From Candidatus Sumerlaeota bacterium (lineage in GTDB: Bacteria; Sumerlaeota; Sumerlaeia; Sumerlaeales; Sumerlaeaceae), in assembly GCA_017161655.1 (NCBI GenBank), contig JADFCV010000003.1, forward strand, positions 210,361 through 274,360: a stretch of 64,000 nt of DNA, read 5' to 3'. The notes under the pieces were generated by a model. The model did no database searches. It had not been told where the DNA came from and saw only the letters and a program-made list of their open reading frames with translations. A program made the position numbers and the translations under genes. Below, one piece after another: positions 1 through 8,682 of this stretch. Position 1 is the stretch's first letter; every line of letters begins with the position of its first letter.

Positions 1-673
1 AAACGTCGTAGAACCACACCATGTATTCGATGCCCGATTTCACAATGTCGGCGCGGCATTCGCCCGTCTTCACGTAGGAGGCAAAGATGTTGCCGAAGGT
101 GGAATCTTCGTGGCCGGGCACGACGATGGGGAGATTGCGCTCGGCGGCCGCCAGGAGCCAGCATTCCTCGGGCGGACCGGACATGAGTGAGCGATCCAGC
201 GAGAGCACGAGGCGGTAGAAGTATTCGTGCCAGAAGGCGCGCTGGCCCTGGCGCGATGCCTCCTCCCACATGGGCACGATGAGCTTTTCCACCACGCGGA
301 AGGCTTCGTCCTCGGGGATGCTCGTGTCGGTCACGCGCCGCTGGCCCAGCTCGAGCAGCCGCGCGTCATCTTCTTTGCGGAAGTAGCGGTACTCGGGGTA
401 ATCGTGGTAGTGCTCGTGGGCCACCAGGCGGAAGAGCGACTCTTCGAGGTTGGCGCCCGTCACCGACATGCCGTGGATGAGTCCGGCACGAATGGCAGGC
501 GCAAGGCTAATGCCCAGCTGCGCCGAGGACATCGCCCCCGCCACAGCCCAAAACATTTTGCCGCCCTGGCGGATGTGGCGCCAGTAGGCCAACGTGGCGT
601 CGCGCGTCGCGCGAGAGTTGAAATTCTTATAGTTGCGAAGGATAAACTCCAGGATCGGCATCTTGCTTTCCAT
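1..673 (-). CDS. Deoxyhypusine synthase family protein (3' end outside window)
   Basis: The minus-strand frame from the ATG at 673 stays open to the window edge and gives about 224 residues without a stop, so the C-terminal part is missing. It begins MESKMPILEFILRNYKNFNS and contains FWAVAGAMSSAQLGISLAP and LIHGMSVTGANLEESLF, which I recognise as the NAD-binding core of the deoxyhypusine/homospermidine synthase family, followed by LPIVVPGHEDSTFGN. Family members transfer the aminobutyl group of spermidine to an acceptor using NAD. Bacteria lack eIF5A, so the acceptor is unknown; a role in homospermidine or other polyamine chemistry is an inference. The active-site lysine of the family would lie beyond the window edge and cannot be checked. 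Family assignment is firm, substrate is not. Confidence 0.85.
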   Translation of the reverse strand, partial: MESKMPILEFILRNYKNFNSRATRDATLAYWRHIRQGGKMFWAVAGAMSSAQLGISLAPAIRAGLIHGMSVTGANLEESLFRLVAHEHYHDYPEYRYFRKEDDARLLELGQRRVTDTSIPEDEAFRVVEKLIVPMWEEASRQGQRAFWHEYFYRLVLSLDRSLMSGPPEECWLLAAAERNLPIVVPGHEDSTFGNIFASYVKTGECRADIVKSGIEYMVWFYDV

Positions 674-1089
674 GGCCCAACCTCTCGTTTGCAGCTTCCC
701 TTGGTGGCGCGGCTCTGCGCACGAGCACGCCCACGGCCGAAGAGCGAACTCGACGTCGCCCCGAACCTATACCACGCAAGGGGCTTCTCTCGTCAAAGAA
801 AGTCGGCAAATCAACGCACAGGCAAAAAAACCGCCGAAAAGCAGGCCAACAAAGCCGACCGACCGGACGAAGCTCCGGCTGGAATGAGCGAAAACCGCGC
901 ATGCCGCAGATCGGTGGGGGGATGGCAATGTCCCCCCGGGGGATTCGTCCAGGGCCCCGAGCGCTCTCTCCCGTGCGGCGGAAAACACACGCCCCGGGCA
1001 AACAGGGTAGCCACGCCTCGCTCTCGTTACCCTTTCCAGTGTCGCAGTATTGCGGCTCGCGCTGGATGCCGCCGCCCTCCATCGCCAGC
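674..1089. other. Intergenic stretch, no supported gene
   Basis: About 415 bases upstream of the deoxyhypusine-synthase-like gene. Open frames exist on both strands but have GC-rich, low-information translations with many Arg and Pro and no recognisable motif. I see no RNA gene, terminator or repeat. The region adjoins decayed defence genes and may itself be decayed sequence. Confidence 0.5.
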
Positions 1090-1346
1090 TCACCAACCGG
1101 CACCCGCGGAGATCAGGTCCTCGAAGCGCTCCTGGGTGTGCTCGCTCACGTGGGCCGCGTTCCAGCCGCGCCGCTTGTCCGGAGGCTTAACCGAATCCAT
1201 CGGCACGACCACCTGGGAGAACAGAGTGCACAGGTTGCGAGTTTTCTTGACTTGAGACCCGCGACTCGGCACCCGGGACGGCCTAGATGCGGCTGAGCGT
1301 TCTGATATCATCCGGCAGGACAAGCTGAAAAATGCTCGTTGAAGTG
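1090..1346 (-). pseudogene. Unidentified C-terminal gene remnant
   Basis: The minus frame ending at 1090 holds a protein-like stretch of about 50 residues, LCTLFSQVVVPMDSV then RRGWNAAHVSEHTQERFEDL, with a plausible natural stop. The sequence before it (roughly 1250-1368) is low-complexity and out of keeping, so the 5' part seems lost. It lies directly downstream, on the same strand, of the helicase remnant at 1347-1817. It may be the end of that gene or of a neighbour from the same lost system. I do not recognise the family. Confidence 0.4.
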
Positions 1347-1817
1347 CTACCGCATTTCGGACACCCACTGGCTCACCAAACCCCGGAGTTTGAACTCCCG
1401 CATGCCGAGCCCGGCCTCAATGGTCTTGCCCAGGCCGACCTCGTCCGCCAGGAGATAACGCACGCGGTCGCCCGATATCGCCTTGGAGAGCGCTCGGATC
1501 TGATGCGGCAACGGGATGACAGACGATTCGGATGGGCGCAAGCAGGACGTCCTGGGTCAGGGCGTCGGCTACTCGCGCCGCAGCGGCGAGATAGGTCAAG
1601 TGATGAGTGCTGAGGACCGAGGACTGAGCAGAGGAAAGGGCAGAAGCGTCAACGCGGATGATAAAATCGCTTGATGGAAGCCAAACGCGGAAGGATGTGC
1701 CTCCCCATAGGCAGACCTTCTCGATAATCTTCCCCAAAACCTTTCGTCGGTGGACGAGCACCCAATCTCCATCGAAGAATCGCTGCTTAAAGATGATGAA
1801 CTAGTCGCTTGGCTCAT
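1347..1817 (-). pseudogene. Decayed SNF2-type helicase, N-terminal remnant
   Basis: Two minus-strand frames together spell the N-terminus of a large SNF2/DEAD-type helicase. One frame (about 1795 to 1550) gives GDWVLVHRRKVLGKI, WGGTSFRVWLPSSDF and LTYLAAAARVADAL. The other (1541-1347) gives IPLPHQIRALSKAI and YLLADEVGLGKTIEAGL, the Walker A/motif I block. A frameshift near 1545 separates them, and another disrupts the start near 1795. After REFKLRGLV the homology stops abruptly and the frame ends within nine codons, so motifs Ia-VI are absent. Intact relatives exceed 900 residues and occur in anti-phage systems (DrmD-like helicases are the nearest kind I know). It cannot be functional. Confidence 0.7.
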
Positions 1818-1899
1818 CCTGCTTCAGTTCCACCTGGTTTGTACACGGTTTATTGACATTTTCCTGGTTGACTTTCCTATCGCATTCTGCCACGTTTGA

Positions 1900-3423
1900 T
1901 CATACTTCGTCGCTCGATAGCCACAACTCTTCATCTTCACCCGGGAGAGACGCCGCCTTCGCTTCAAGACTCGATATCAACTTCGCCGTCCACCCATAAG
2001 CCCTCAGAGAGTCGATAACACGGTTGAAATCTGTCCTATCCACCCAATCCTTGGGCACGCCAACATGTACTGAAGCGGCAATCTCACCGACAATCTGGTC
2101 ACGTTGTTTATCGGTGAGATGGGCAAGAGCAGAGAGGACATGATTCAAATGCCGATCCTTGAAGCGAATTTCGTTTTTCTCATTGGTGAACGTCTCTAGA
2201 GCGATACCCCGAACAACGTCAAACGGCCAAGATGTCCCACCTTGGGACAGTTTCTCAAGGAATTCATCGGCCGACCTAGCCTTGCCCTCTCCAGCTTGGA
2301 GGATGTTCCGGCCGAGATCCACCTGCTGGTCTTCGTTGAGGTCTGCAGCCTGCGTGGGCCCGTTCGAAATAATAAGTTCGATCGCTGGGTTCTGCTCGTA
2401 CCAGTTGTACGATCTCAGTGCAACTATCAGCGTTTGGAAGCAAGTCTTGGTGGTCAATGACGCGGACTTTAGTTCGCTTGAAGACAAGCTCGATACACGC
2501 TCGGCAAAACGCTGCTTCTGGCGTTCTGACAACGCGCCATCATTGTCGAGGCGTTCAAGATAGCAAAGGACCCAGGAACGTGTGCCAGACTCGTCGAGGA
2601 TCGAGCCAACCAGCGAATCCTGCGCACGTTCGCCGATTTCCTTGAAAAGGTCAGCAATACTACATAATGCACGCATCAGCGTCTTCGGAAATTTGTTAAC
2701 CATCTCATGCCATTCATCATGTGAGAATACACCAACCCCAACCTTCATAAGCATCGCACGGCAAAACCATATTCCACGTCGGAAGAAGATCTCCGTCGAT
2801 GAATCATCCGCCAGGTTCTCCAGTTCCTTCCAGTAATTGTCTAGCAACCAGCCATGTATGCTCTCATCCAGCCTTTGGAGGATATTTTTGGTGAATGCCG
2901 TAACTGCCGTTTCCTGGTTGTCTAAATATGTTTGATTCGTAAGCAGGCTCTTAAGCAACTGGCTGCCAAACCCATGTCGTAGCTTGACTGGCTTGGACAA
3001 TACATGTTCAACCACAAGCGCTGCAGCATGTAATACTTCTTCCTGCGATGGCGCTTCCTCGTATGGATGGCCGTAAACGCAGCGCATCTCGTAGACGTGG
3101 TTCAGTCTTTTGTGACCGGAATCAGATAAGAAGCCGTACTCACGAGCTTTTTCTAAAAGGAATTTATCTACGGCCTTGTGCTGACACTCTTTTTCTTCGA
3201 TTTCACTAACGATTGTTCCTGCAGCATTGTCGCGTGTTTGCGCCTCACGGAAGCGTCTCTTCAAGGATTCCGCACATGCCAGCCATATCATCACGTAGGC
3301 GGCACGGAGTGCACCGACCTTCCCTGCTTGGACAGCGTCATCGAATAAAGGACGATCTTCCTCGGCAAGAATCTTTCGCGCATATTCACTTAGATCCACT
3401 GTTTGGCGATTCTTGTCACACAT
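1900..3423 (-). CDS. HEPN-like protein, candidate toxin or RNase of a decayed defence locus
   Basis: A 507-residue cytoplasmic protein with no signal peptide or membrane span. The N-terminal 150 residues are helical and hold an R-x4-H motif at R114-H119 (context MRCVYGHPYEEAP), the signature of HEPN-type RNases. The long helix ALRAAYVMIWLACAESLKRR at about residues 38-57 fits the first helix of that fold. The rest (150-507) is helical with no motif I recognise. The start is supported by a strong GGGAGGAG Shine-Dalgarno six bases upstream. It begins three bases after the stop of the remnant at 3427-3639, so it was probably part of an operon whose upstream helicase or modification genes have been deleted. 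Ribonuclease activity is inferred from the motif only; the family is otherwise unknown to me. Confidence 0.6.
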   Translation of the reverse strand: MCDKNRQTVDLSEYARKILAEEDRPLFDDAVQAGKVGALRAAYVMIWLACAESLKRRFREAQTRDNAAGTIVSEIEEKECQHKAVDKFLLEKAREYGFLSDSGHKRLNHVYEMRCVYGHPYEEAPSQEEVLHAAALVVEHVLSKPVKLRHGFGSQLLKSLLTNQTYLDNQETAVTAFTKNILQRLDESIHGWLLDNYWKELENLADDSSTEIFFRRGIWFCRAMLMKVGVGVFSHDEWHEMVNKFPKTLMRALCSIADLFKEIGERAQDSLVGSILDESGTRSWVLCYLERLDNDGALSERQKQRFAERVSSLSSSELKSASLTTKTCFQTLIVALRSYNWYEQNPAIELIISNGPTQAADLNEDQQVDLGRNILQAGEGKARSADEFLEKLSQGGTSWPFDVVRGIALETFTNEKNEIRFKDRHLNHVLSALAHLTDKQRDQIVGEIAASVHVGVPKDWVDRTDFNRVIDSLRAYGWTAKLISSLEAKAASLPGEDEELWLSSDEV

Positions 3424-3426
3424 GGT

Positions 3427-3639
3427 TTACTCCTCCCACATCCTCGTAAGCGCCTGGTCGTACCACATGAGGAGCTTGGGGTCCTCCTGGAGGACGTTCT
3501 CGGGGATCTTGCGCGCCACGGCGATGATGGTCGCGTAGTCCCGCTCTTGCCACGCCTTTTTGAAGCCAGCCCGCACTGCTTCCAGGCGAAATCCCTTTGG
3601 CGCTTCTGGCTGGACCGCCGGTAGACCTCAAATTCCCTG
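3427..3639 (-). pseudogene. C-terminal remnant of a large defence or modification gene
   Basis: In the minus frame ending with TAA at 3427-3429 the translation reads GFRLEAVRAGFKKAWQERD, then YATIIAVARKIPENVLQEDP, then KLLMWYDQALTRMWEE. It is clearly protein-like with a natural stop. I associate this tail with large DUF1156-type DNA methylases or partner proteins of helicase-containing anti-phage systems, but that is from memory and tentative. The frame opens only at a TGA near 3637, where it meets the out-of-frame helicase stub. The junction therefore records a deletion that joined the start of one gene to the end of another. Confidence 0.55.
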
Positions 3640-4124
3640 AACAGCGCCTTCTCGCGAAGCTTGAGTTCCTTTACCAGCAGGCCGGCCATAATCGTCTTCC
3701 CGGCGCCAGGGTCATCCGCTAAGAGAAAGCGCAACCTGGGCTGCGGAAGCATGACTTGGTACACCGCTTCAATCTGATGAGGCAACGTGCGGATGCCCGA
3801 AAGACTCACGGCGAACTGTGGGTCATGAGCGTAAGCCAGACGCAATCGAGCCGACTCGATGAGGAGGCGAAGCTTTTCGGCATCGACAGGAGTCCTTGCT
3901 TTCCCTTCGTCAGGCTGCATCCCCAGGATAGCCGCCGCTTCTTCGGCAGAAATGACAACCTCCTGCAATGAGCCGTCGTGAAGACGAACGCGACACTCAT
4001 AGCCTGCTGAAGCATCAGAACTGAGCGGTCGCATATCCTCTAGGACTACGGGCACATCGAAGTGACCTGTGAGATAGATTTGCTGCCCTTTCCATGGCGA
4101 GAGCAGATCGCTACTCATTCCCAT
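3640..4124 (-). pseudogene. SNF2-type helicase stub, N-terminal 160 residues only
   Basis: The minus frame from the ATG at 4124 begins MGMSSDLLSPWKGQQIYLTG and reaches a normal helicase entry: IRTLPHQIEAVYQVML, then FLLADDPGAGKTIMAGLLVK (Walker A/motif I). After KELKLR the family sequence ends and translation continues into low-complexity residues, overlapping the out-of-frame remnant at 3427-3639. DDPGAGKTIMAGL is typical of helicases in multi-gene restriction or anti-phage loci. Normal length is around 900-1100 residues. Motifs II-VI are missing, so the product would be inactive. It is cut within a few residues of the same point as the paralogous stub at 1347-1817. Confidence 0.7.
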
Positions 4125-4750
4125 TCCTCCTCCGCGAACACGATTGGGTGTCGAGCGATTCGTCCTGACTGTGGAGGAGGAACGGCTTTGATGAAAACCG
4201 GGGGGCTTCCTTCGCTTGTTGCCTCGGCGGAGCCTCTTGCGTCATTCGGATAGCTTGGGATGAAAAATCGGCCGCCCCGCTCTGAGCAGGGACTCCCCCT
4301 TTCGCAATCGATCGGCAGACCGACTTGCTGGCAATCCCAGCGCGCACGGGCACCTCCTCGGCGCTGCCCCCGTGCCCGTCAGAGGCCATGTCCATCCTCC
4401 CGTCAGTTGTCAAACTCGCTGACCGATGTTTACCAACCAAAGCTCGGGTGAATTCACGCAACGTGCACACTTCTGTCAAGTCCGGAGTGCTGGCAGAACC
4501 CAATCTAGCGCGGGGATGGCTTCAAATGGCAACCGGCGGCGTGGTTTCGGGGGCCAGATTCCACTCGTTAGCGCTTTGGAAGTGTACCCCGGAAGATGTT
4601 GGCACGAACCGCAGAGCGAACAAGGGGGGTGAGCTCCCTGCCCTGCGAGCAATCCTCGTTTTGCGCTAATTAAGCGGCGAGAAATTATGGGGCGCCCGCC
4701 ACGCCTGAGGGGAATTCGTTCTGGCGAGCTTTGGCAAGGCGCGAGGAGTT
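4125..4750. other. Intergenic stretch, no supported gene
   Basis: About 630 bases between the helicase stub and the baeRF10 gene. The longest frame (minus, 4111-4503) has a composition unlike its neighbours and no recognisable motif. Given its place beside a defence graveyard it may be decayed sequence. No RNA gene, repeat or mobile element is seen apart from the terminator that follows. Confidence 0.45.
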
Positions 4751-4797
4751 TCTCCGAAAAAGCTCACTCGCCTTCGCCCGGAGGCGAAAGCGAGTGA
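4751..4797 (-). terminator. Rho-independent terminator of the baeRF10 gene
   Basis: A near-perfect inverted repeat with 15-base arms (4764-4778 and 4783-4797, one mismatch) and a 4-base loop is followed on the minus strand by GCTTTTTCGG. It lies 23 bases past the stop codon at 4820. Geometry, T-run and position all fit an intrinsic terminator for minus-strand transcription. Confidence 0.8.
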
Positions 4798-4819
4798 TTT
4801 GGCTTGTGTTTTCTGTGGG

Positions 4820-5986
4820 TTACCAGCGCAGTCGCCCGGCGAGGCCGCCGAACTCTTTCATGAGTTTTTCTTCGGCGGGACCGGAGACGATCTCAAGCCG
4901 TGTGGCATAGGCCTCGCACAGCTCGGGCAGGACGTCGCGCAGGAGGACTTCCTCGCGTGGCTGCCCAGGGCACAGGATTTCGAGGGGCTCGGGTGTGGCC
5001 GCCACCACGCCGCCCGGCGTCCGCAGCACGCGCGCGTCGGTGTTCCAGGGCGCTACGAGCACGTCCAGGCGGCCTAGCTGAAGCGCCTCCAGAGTGGGGT
5101 CGAGTCCCCACACGCCGGGCTGCCGCTGGATTTCTTCGAGCAGGGCGAGCTCGCCCTCGCGTTCGAGCTTTTCCAGCACCGGCGCGACCTTCGCCCAAAC
5201 CTGCGCCGGGGAGGCGTCGCGTGCGGGAACATCGGTGATGCGGGCCACCACAATGTCGCGCATGCCTTTGGTGAGCATCTCGAAGAAGCGCGACATCGAG
5301 TCCGCCGCGCCCAACAGCACGAGGCGGCGAATTTCCCTATCGCTGACAGCTTTCTCGACGAGCTGGGCCAGGCGCTTCAGATAGCGGTGGGTTGCCGTCT
5401 CCATGCGGCGGGCGAATTTGTCGCGCAAGCCCGTGGTGCCCGTCACCGCCAGCGCCCGAATGCGCTCGGGGTTGAATTCCTGGAGCTCCTTCCAGATCTC
5501 CGGCGTGATGTCGGCGAAGACGCTGGTGCACTCGCTGATTTCGCCCAGGAAATACTCGTAGAATTTCCATTGTGAGCCGCGAAGCCACACAATGCCCGTG
5601 CGCTCGTACTCATCGAGGGCGTAGAGGATGGGCGTCACGTAGGGCTCGCCCCATCGCGCCTCGATGCGGCCCTGGCGAAGGTCCACGATGGGCAGGTCCA
5701 CGTGGAGGGGATAGCGCAGGATTTGCACACCCCGGTTGTTCACGTGGCCAAAAAGCGCCAGTGTGCGAGCTTCGGGGCTAAGCTCCTGCTCGAGCACCTC
5801 CACAAGCTTGCGGCGAAGCTCGGAAGGCAGATCGAGCTCCTTGAGACTATTCTTGGCACGCGCCAGCCAGGCCTTCGCGTGGTTGAAGGGCTTGCCCGGA
5901 TTCACGTCGGCATAGAGCGACAGCACCGGTGTCGGCAGGGCCGCCAAGTCCTCACGGATTTTTCTCACGTCGTCATGAGTGATCAT
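4820..5986 (-). CDS. baeRF10-type protein (bacterial eRF1-like release-factor fold)
   Basis: A 388-residue soluble protein opening with LPTPVLSLYADVNPGKP and AKAWLARAKNSLKEL, the pattern I associate with the bacterial archaeo-eukaryotic release factor family 10. The middle carries the eRF1 domain-2-like core (VWLRGSQWKFYEYFLGEISE) and the C-terminal third has the domain-3-like segment GLDPTLEALQLGRLDVLVAP. These are eRF1/Pelota/L7Ae-like domains predicted to act on ribosomes under stress; the exact role is not known. It is monocistronic: its own terminator lies downstream, and the next gene upstream is divergent. Nothing looks damaged. Confidence 0.75.
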   Translation of the reverse strand: MITHDDVRKIREDLAALPTPVLSLYADVNPGKPFNHAKAWLARAKNSLKELDLPSELRRKLVEVLEQELSPEARTLALFGHVNNRGVQILRYPLHVDLPIVDLRQGRIEARWGEPYVTPILYALDEYERTGIVWLRGSQWKFYEYFLGEISECTSVFADITPEIWKELQEFNPERIRALAVTGTTGLRDKFARRMETATHRYLKRLAQLVEKAVSDREIRRLVLLGAADSMSRFFEMLTKGMRDIVVARITDVPARDASPAQVWAKVAPVLEKLEREGELALLEEIQRQPGVWGLDPTLEALQLGRLDVLVAPWNTDARVLRTPGGVVAATPEPLEILCPGQPREEVLLRDVLPELCEAYATRLEIVSGPAEEKLMKEFGGLAGRLRW

Positions 5987-6212
5987 GTTCTACCTTTCCC
6001 ATGGTCAAAATGATTCAATGATTGCATATTACAAACGTGTCACCGGGTAGAGAGCAAGGAGAATACCAACGACCGGGGTGGAAAACCCACGTCCGATCGC
6101 ACGGGCGCCTGGCCGCGCCGCTCGATTCTTTTTCTCCGATTGCCCTTGCTTTGGCGCGCACGGGGTGTTCCCACGGTGCTTTTGGGTCTAGGAAGTGCTG
6201 GAGCGTGACGAA

Positions 6213-6881
6213 ATGAAGCCGAAAGTGGTGCTGTTCCATGCCGTGAGCCTCGATGGGCGGACGACTGGGTTCGAAGTGGATATGGGGCTTTTCTATGGGT
6301 TGGCCCAGCGCTGGAAGGAGGAAGCCTCGCTCGTGGGGTGCGACACGATGCTGGCCGCGCCGGGTGGGCTGCCCACCGACGACGACTCGGAGCTGGCGCC
6401 GGCCGCGCCCTCGCCCGACGATCCACGCTCCCTTCTCGTGGTCGCCGACAGCCGCGGTCGCCTGCGAAGCTGGCAATACCTGCGCGAGCAGCCCTTCTGG
6501 AAGGGGTTCGTAGCCCTGTGCACCGACGCCACCCCGCGCGATAACATGGCCTACCTCCAGCGCAAAGGCGTGGCCACAATCATCGCCGGACGCGAGCGGA
6601 TTGACTATGCGCGGGCGCTTGAGGCGCTCGCCGAGCGTTTCGGCGTGGGCACGGTGCGGGTGGACAGCGGCGGCACGCTGAGCGGGGTGCTCGTGCGTGC
6701 GGGGCTTGCCGACGAGCTCCATCTGCTCGTCCACCCCCTGCTGGTGGGGCGCGGGGCCGAGACGGTATTTTTCCGGGACCCGGCAGATCCCGCCGCGGCG
6801 CAGCCCGTCCCCCTGCGCTTCCTCGCCGCTGAACCCCTGGCCGAGGGGCTGGTGCTTCTCAGCTACGCCTTCGCCCGCTGA
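6213..6881 (+). CDS. RibD C-terminal domain (dihydrofolate-reductase-fold) reductase
   Basis: A 222-residue protein starting MKPKVVLFHAVSLDGRTTGF, the N-terminal signature of the RibD_C family, with later ATIIAGRERIDYARALEAL and VDSGGTLSGVLVRAG and the family ending HLLVHPLLVGRGAETVF. These NADPH-dependent reductases include the riboflavin pathway enzyme (aminouracil reductase) and DHFR-like proteins; there is no deaminase domain, so which reaction it performs is open. The ATG at 6213 has GGAG nine bases upstream. Its last 258 coding bases recur almost identically at 10970-11227, and a shorter, more diverged piece recurs at 8683-8748, so its 3' end marks an integration hotspot. Confidence 0.8.
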   Translation: MKPKVVLFHAVSLDGRTTGFEVDMGLFYGLAQRWKEEASLVGCDTMLAAPGGLPTDDDSELAPAAPSPDDPRSLLVVADSRGRLRSWQYLREQPFWKGFVALCTDATPRDNMAYLQRKGVATIIAGRERIDYARALEALAERFGVGTVRVDSGGTLSGVLVRAGLADELHLLVHPLLVGRGAETVFFRDPADPAAAQPVPLRFLAAEPLAEGLVLLSYAFAR

Positions 6882-6885
6882 GGCA
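6624..6885 (+). repeat. 262-bp direct repeat, copy 1 (3' end of the RibD-like gene)
   Basis: Matches 10970-11231 without gaps; by eye there are six mismatches in 262 bases (about 97.7% identity). The repeat covers the last 86 codons of the intact RibD-like gene and four bases beyond the stop. Together the copies bracket a 4.08-kb segment carrying the MBL hydrolase and the ATPase/nuclease-like pair. Confidence 0.92.
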
Positions 6886-7236
6886 AGCCCGCAGGGCAGG
6901 GAAGGGCCGGTTGCGGGATGTCGAGGCCCTCAATAGGCTTGACCTGGGACTCGTGGATAGTTTTTGTCGTGAATCTCTGGAACAGCCGTAAAGGGACCAT
7001 GACCCACAATGCGCAACAACGGAGGAAGCTCCGTAACTGCGCCCCGGATCCTGCGAGAACGGAACCTGGATCCTTGGCCATGTCAAGAGACGACCGGTTT
7101 TTCGAGTGAAATTAACATGAAGGATTGTCTGCGCATACTCTCATGGATACCTCCTTAAAGGCGCAATACCCAGAGGTCCGCAGGATAAGCCCAGAGACTT
7201 TTGCTGTAAACTCACTCAGGATGCGGTCAGGCCCAT
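6886..7236. other. Intergenic stretch at island left edge
   Basis: About 350 bases between the RibD-like stop and the end of the convergent MBL gene. Short frames on both strands (for example minus 7112-7342) have no recognisable motif. No clear terminator or tRNA. The base composition becomes more AT-rich towards the MBL gene, which suits island DNA. Confidence 0.5.
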
Positions 7237-8433
7237 TCATCGACATGAGCACCATCTCGATACACAAGTTTGATGCCACCAAGAACAGGTGGAATGCACT
7301 TCCACGGCACTTTTTGTGGTCGAGGAATTGCAGAGTGTACACATGCGATACTTTTGACGCTTAAATGATTTGCCAGGACGCAACTTGGTCTTACAATCAC
7401 TCCGTACCCAGAGGGTCGTCGATTCTTGTTGCGTCCAGCTATTCACAGCCTCATAGGCGTTCGCATTAGCTTCTGATCCGTGGTGAGGCGCTGTTGCGAT
7501 GATGGGGTTTTTCGGTTTCGGCAGGTGACCGAGCCCGAAAGCAAGGTCGCTGTCAGCGCAGAATAGAACGCCATGGGCCTTATCTTTATCACATTCGCTT
7601 GCGTAAAACACAAGGGATTCTTTGTTAGCTTCGGTCAACGCCAAAAAATAAAGGGCAGGGAAAGACGGCTGGGGCCGGGGATACGCTTCGCACGCATTCA
7701 CAGGACGCAGGAATGCAGCTCCCCCAGCCACCTGTCCCACTTCCTCCGTGAACTCAAACAACCGAATTCTTGCCCCCGCGTGTAGTGCACTCTCTGCGAT
7801 CTTTATAATACGATTCCCCGCCTCGATACAAACGGGCATTAATTTTATCTGCCACATTTCAAGGAGAAAATGCAGATAATAGTAAAGTTCATCAATCCGA
7901 TGTGGCTCTAGCCAAAAAAATGGCCAGGGAAAGCGATCGTAAAATCTCCAGAAAAAATCATCCTTTCTCTTCAGAACTTTTAAGAACCAGTCGGTCGCGT
8001 CTGTGCGTCGGGCTTCCTCACCCCTCCCAAGGTCGGGATTTCCTTCGCGGCCGCGCTCACTAAGACGCCCGTAATACTCTTCTAATGAGTCAAAGTCATC
8101 CTCAAGAGCCATAATTTCCTTCGCCAATTCCCAAAAGAAATCCCTTGGTTGCGTGACAAGCTCCTCAAAACGCCATGTCCAAGACCCTGGTAGCCAAACC
8201 TCAGCGACCGGGACTCCCCCTTCTTCCAACAGCCCAATCAAACCATTAGCGTGATCAGCGTCATTGTGCGTGCAGACAACAATGTCGAGGTGATCAATCT
8301 CGGCATAAGTTTTTAATAATCCGGGTAGCGCATGCTGATTTCCTCCTCCGTCAACCAAGATGTGAAAGTCATTCCTTTGAAGGTAAAAGGCATCTCCTTG
8401 CCCAACCGGCAGAGCAACGAAACGACTGAACAT
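7237..8433 (-). CDS. ComEC/Rec2-like MBL-fold metallo-hydrolase
   Basis: A 398-residue protein. It begins MFSRFVALPVGQGDAFYLQR, then has the metal site CTHNDADHANGLIGLL (the H-x-D-x-D-H form seen in ComEC-type beta-lactamase folds). A later SDLAFGLGHLPKPKNPIIAT and APHHGS motif supplies the second metal ligand set. The middle insert is aromatic-rich (FFWRFYDRFPWPFFW). No membrane spans are evident, so it is a soluble ComEC-like nuclease or hydrolase, a group common in defence islands. I chose the ATG at 8433 over the upstream GTG because GGAGGG lies eight bases before it. The C-terminus is Cys-rich (CTLC, CSWW, CSCR), possibly a small zinc site. The specific substrate is unknown. Confidence 0.75.
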   Translation of the reverse strand: MFSRFVALPVGQGDAFYLQRNDFHILVDGGGNQHALPGLLKTYAEIDHLDIVVCTHNDADHANGLIGLLEEGGVPVAEVWLPGSWTWRFEELVTQPRDFFWELAKEIMALEDDFDSLEEYYGRLSERGREGNPDLGRGEEARRTDATDWFLKVLKRKDDFFWRFYDRFPWPFFWLEPHRIDELYYYLHFLLEMWQIKLMPVCIEAGNRIIKIAESALHAGARIRLFEFTEEVGQVAGGAAFLRPVNACEAYPRPQPSFPALYFLALTEANKESLVFYASECDKDKAHGVLFCADSDLAFGLGHLPKPKNPIIATAPHHGSEANANAYEAVNSWTQQESTTLWVRSDCKTKLRPGKSFKRQKYRMCTLCNSSTTKSAVEVHSTCSWWHQTCVSRWCSCR

Positions 8434-8442
8434 AATATGCAC

Positions 8443-8682
8443 CCTCCATTCGCATTCATGGCGGACTCGCCATCCTGGGCTAGATCTAGACCCTGAGCTT
8501 TTGTTGTTTACTTTGTTGTGTTTAGAAACACTCTTCCTTTTGTTACGAAAAACTCAGGCACGGTTTTGATCCCGAGGCCGACCTATTGCTCGGCCGCCTT
8601 ACGGCACACAGTAAAACCTACTGTCGGCCTTCTAGCTTCGGTCCTCCTCCCGCACATCCGCATCGTAGATTGGTTGCCCTGT
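8443..8682. other. Intergenic stretch upstream of the MBL gene
   Basis: About 240 bases that must hold the promoter of the minus-strand MBL gene; I cannot point to confident -35/-10 boxes. The plus frame crossing it runs into the ribD-end remnant at 8683-8748 but is not itself similar to the RibD family. Confidence 0.4.

Noticed and set aside
227-1255. 342-codon plus-strand ORF over the deoxyhypusine-synthase-like gene
   Set aside because: Antisense to a well-supported coding frame; its translation is rich in His, Arg and Pro with no motif.
7112-7342. 76-codon minus ORF overlapping the MBL gene end
   Set aside because: I considered it as a frameshifted MBL tail, but the MBL frame itself ends in a plausible Cys-rich C-terminus, so no frameshift is needed.
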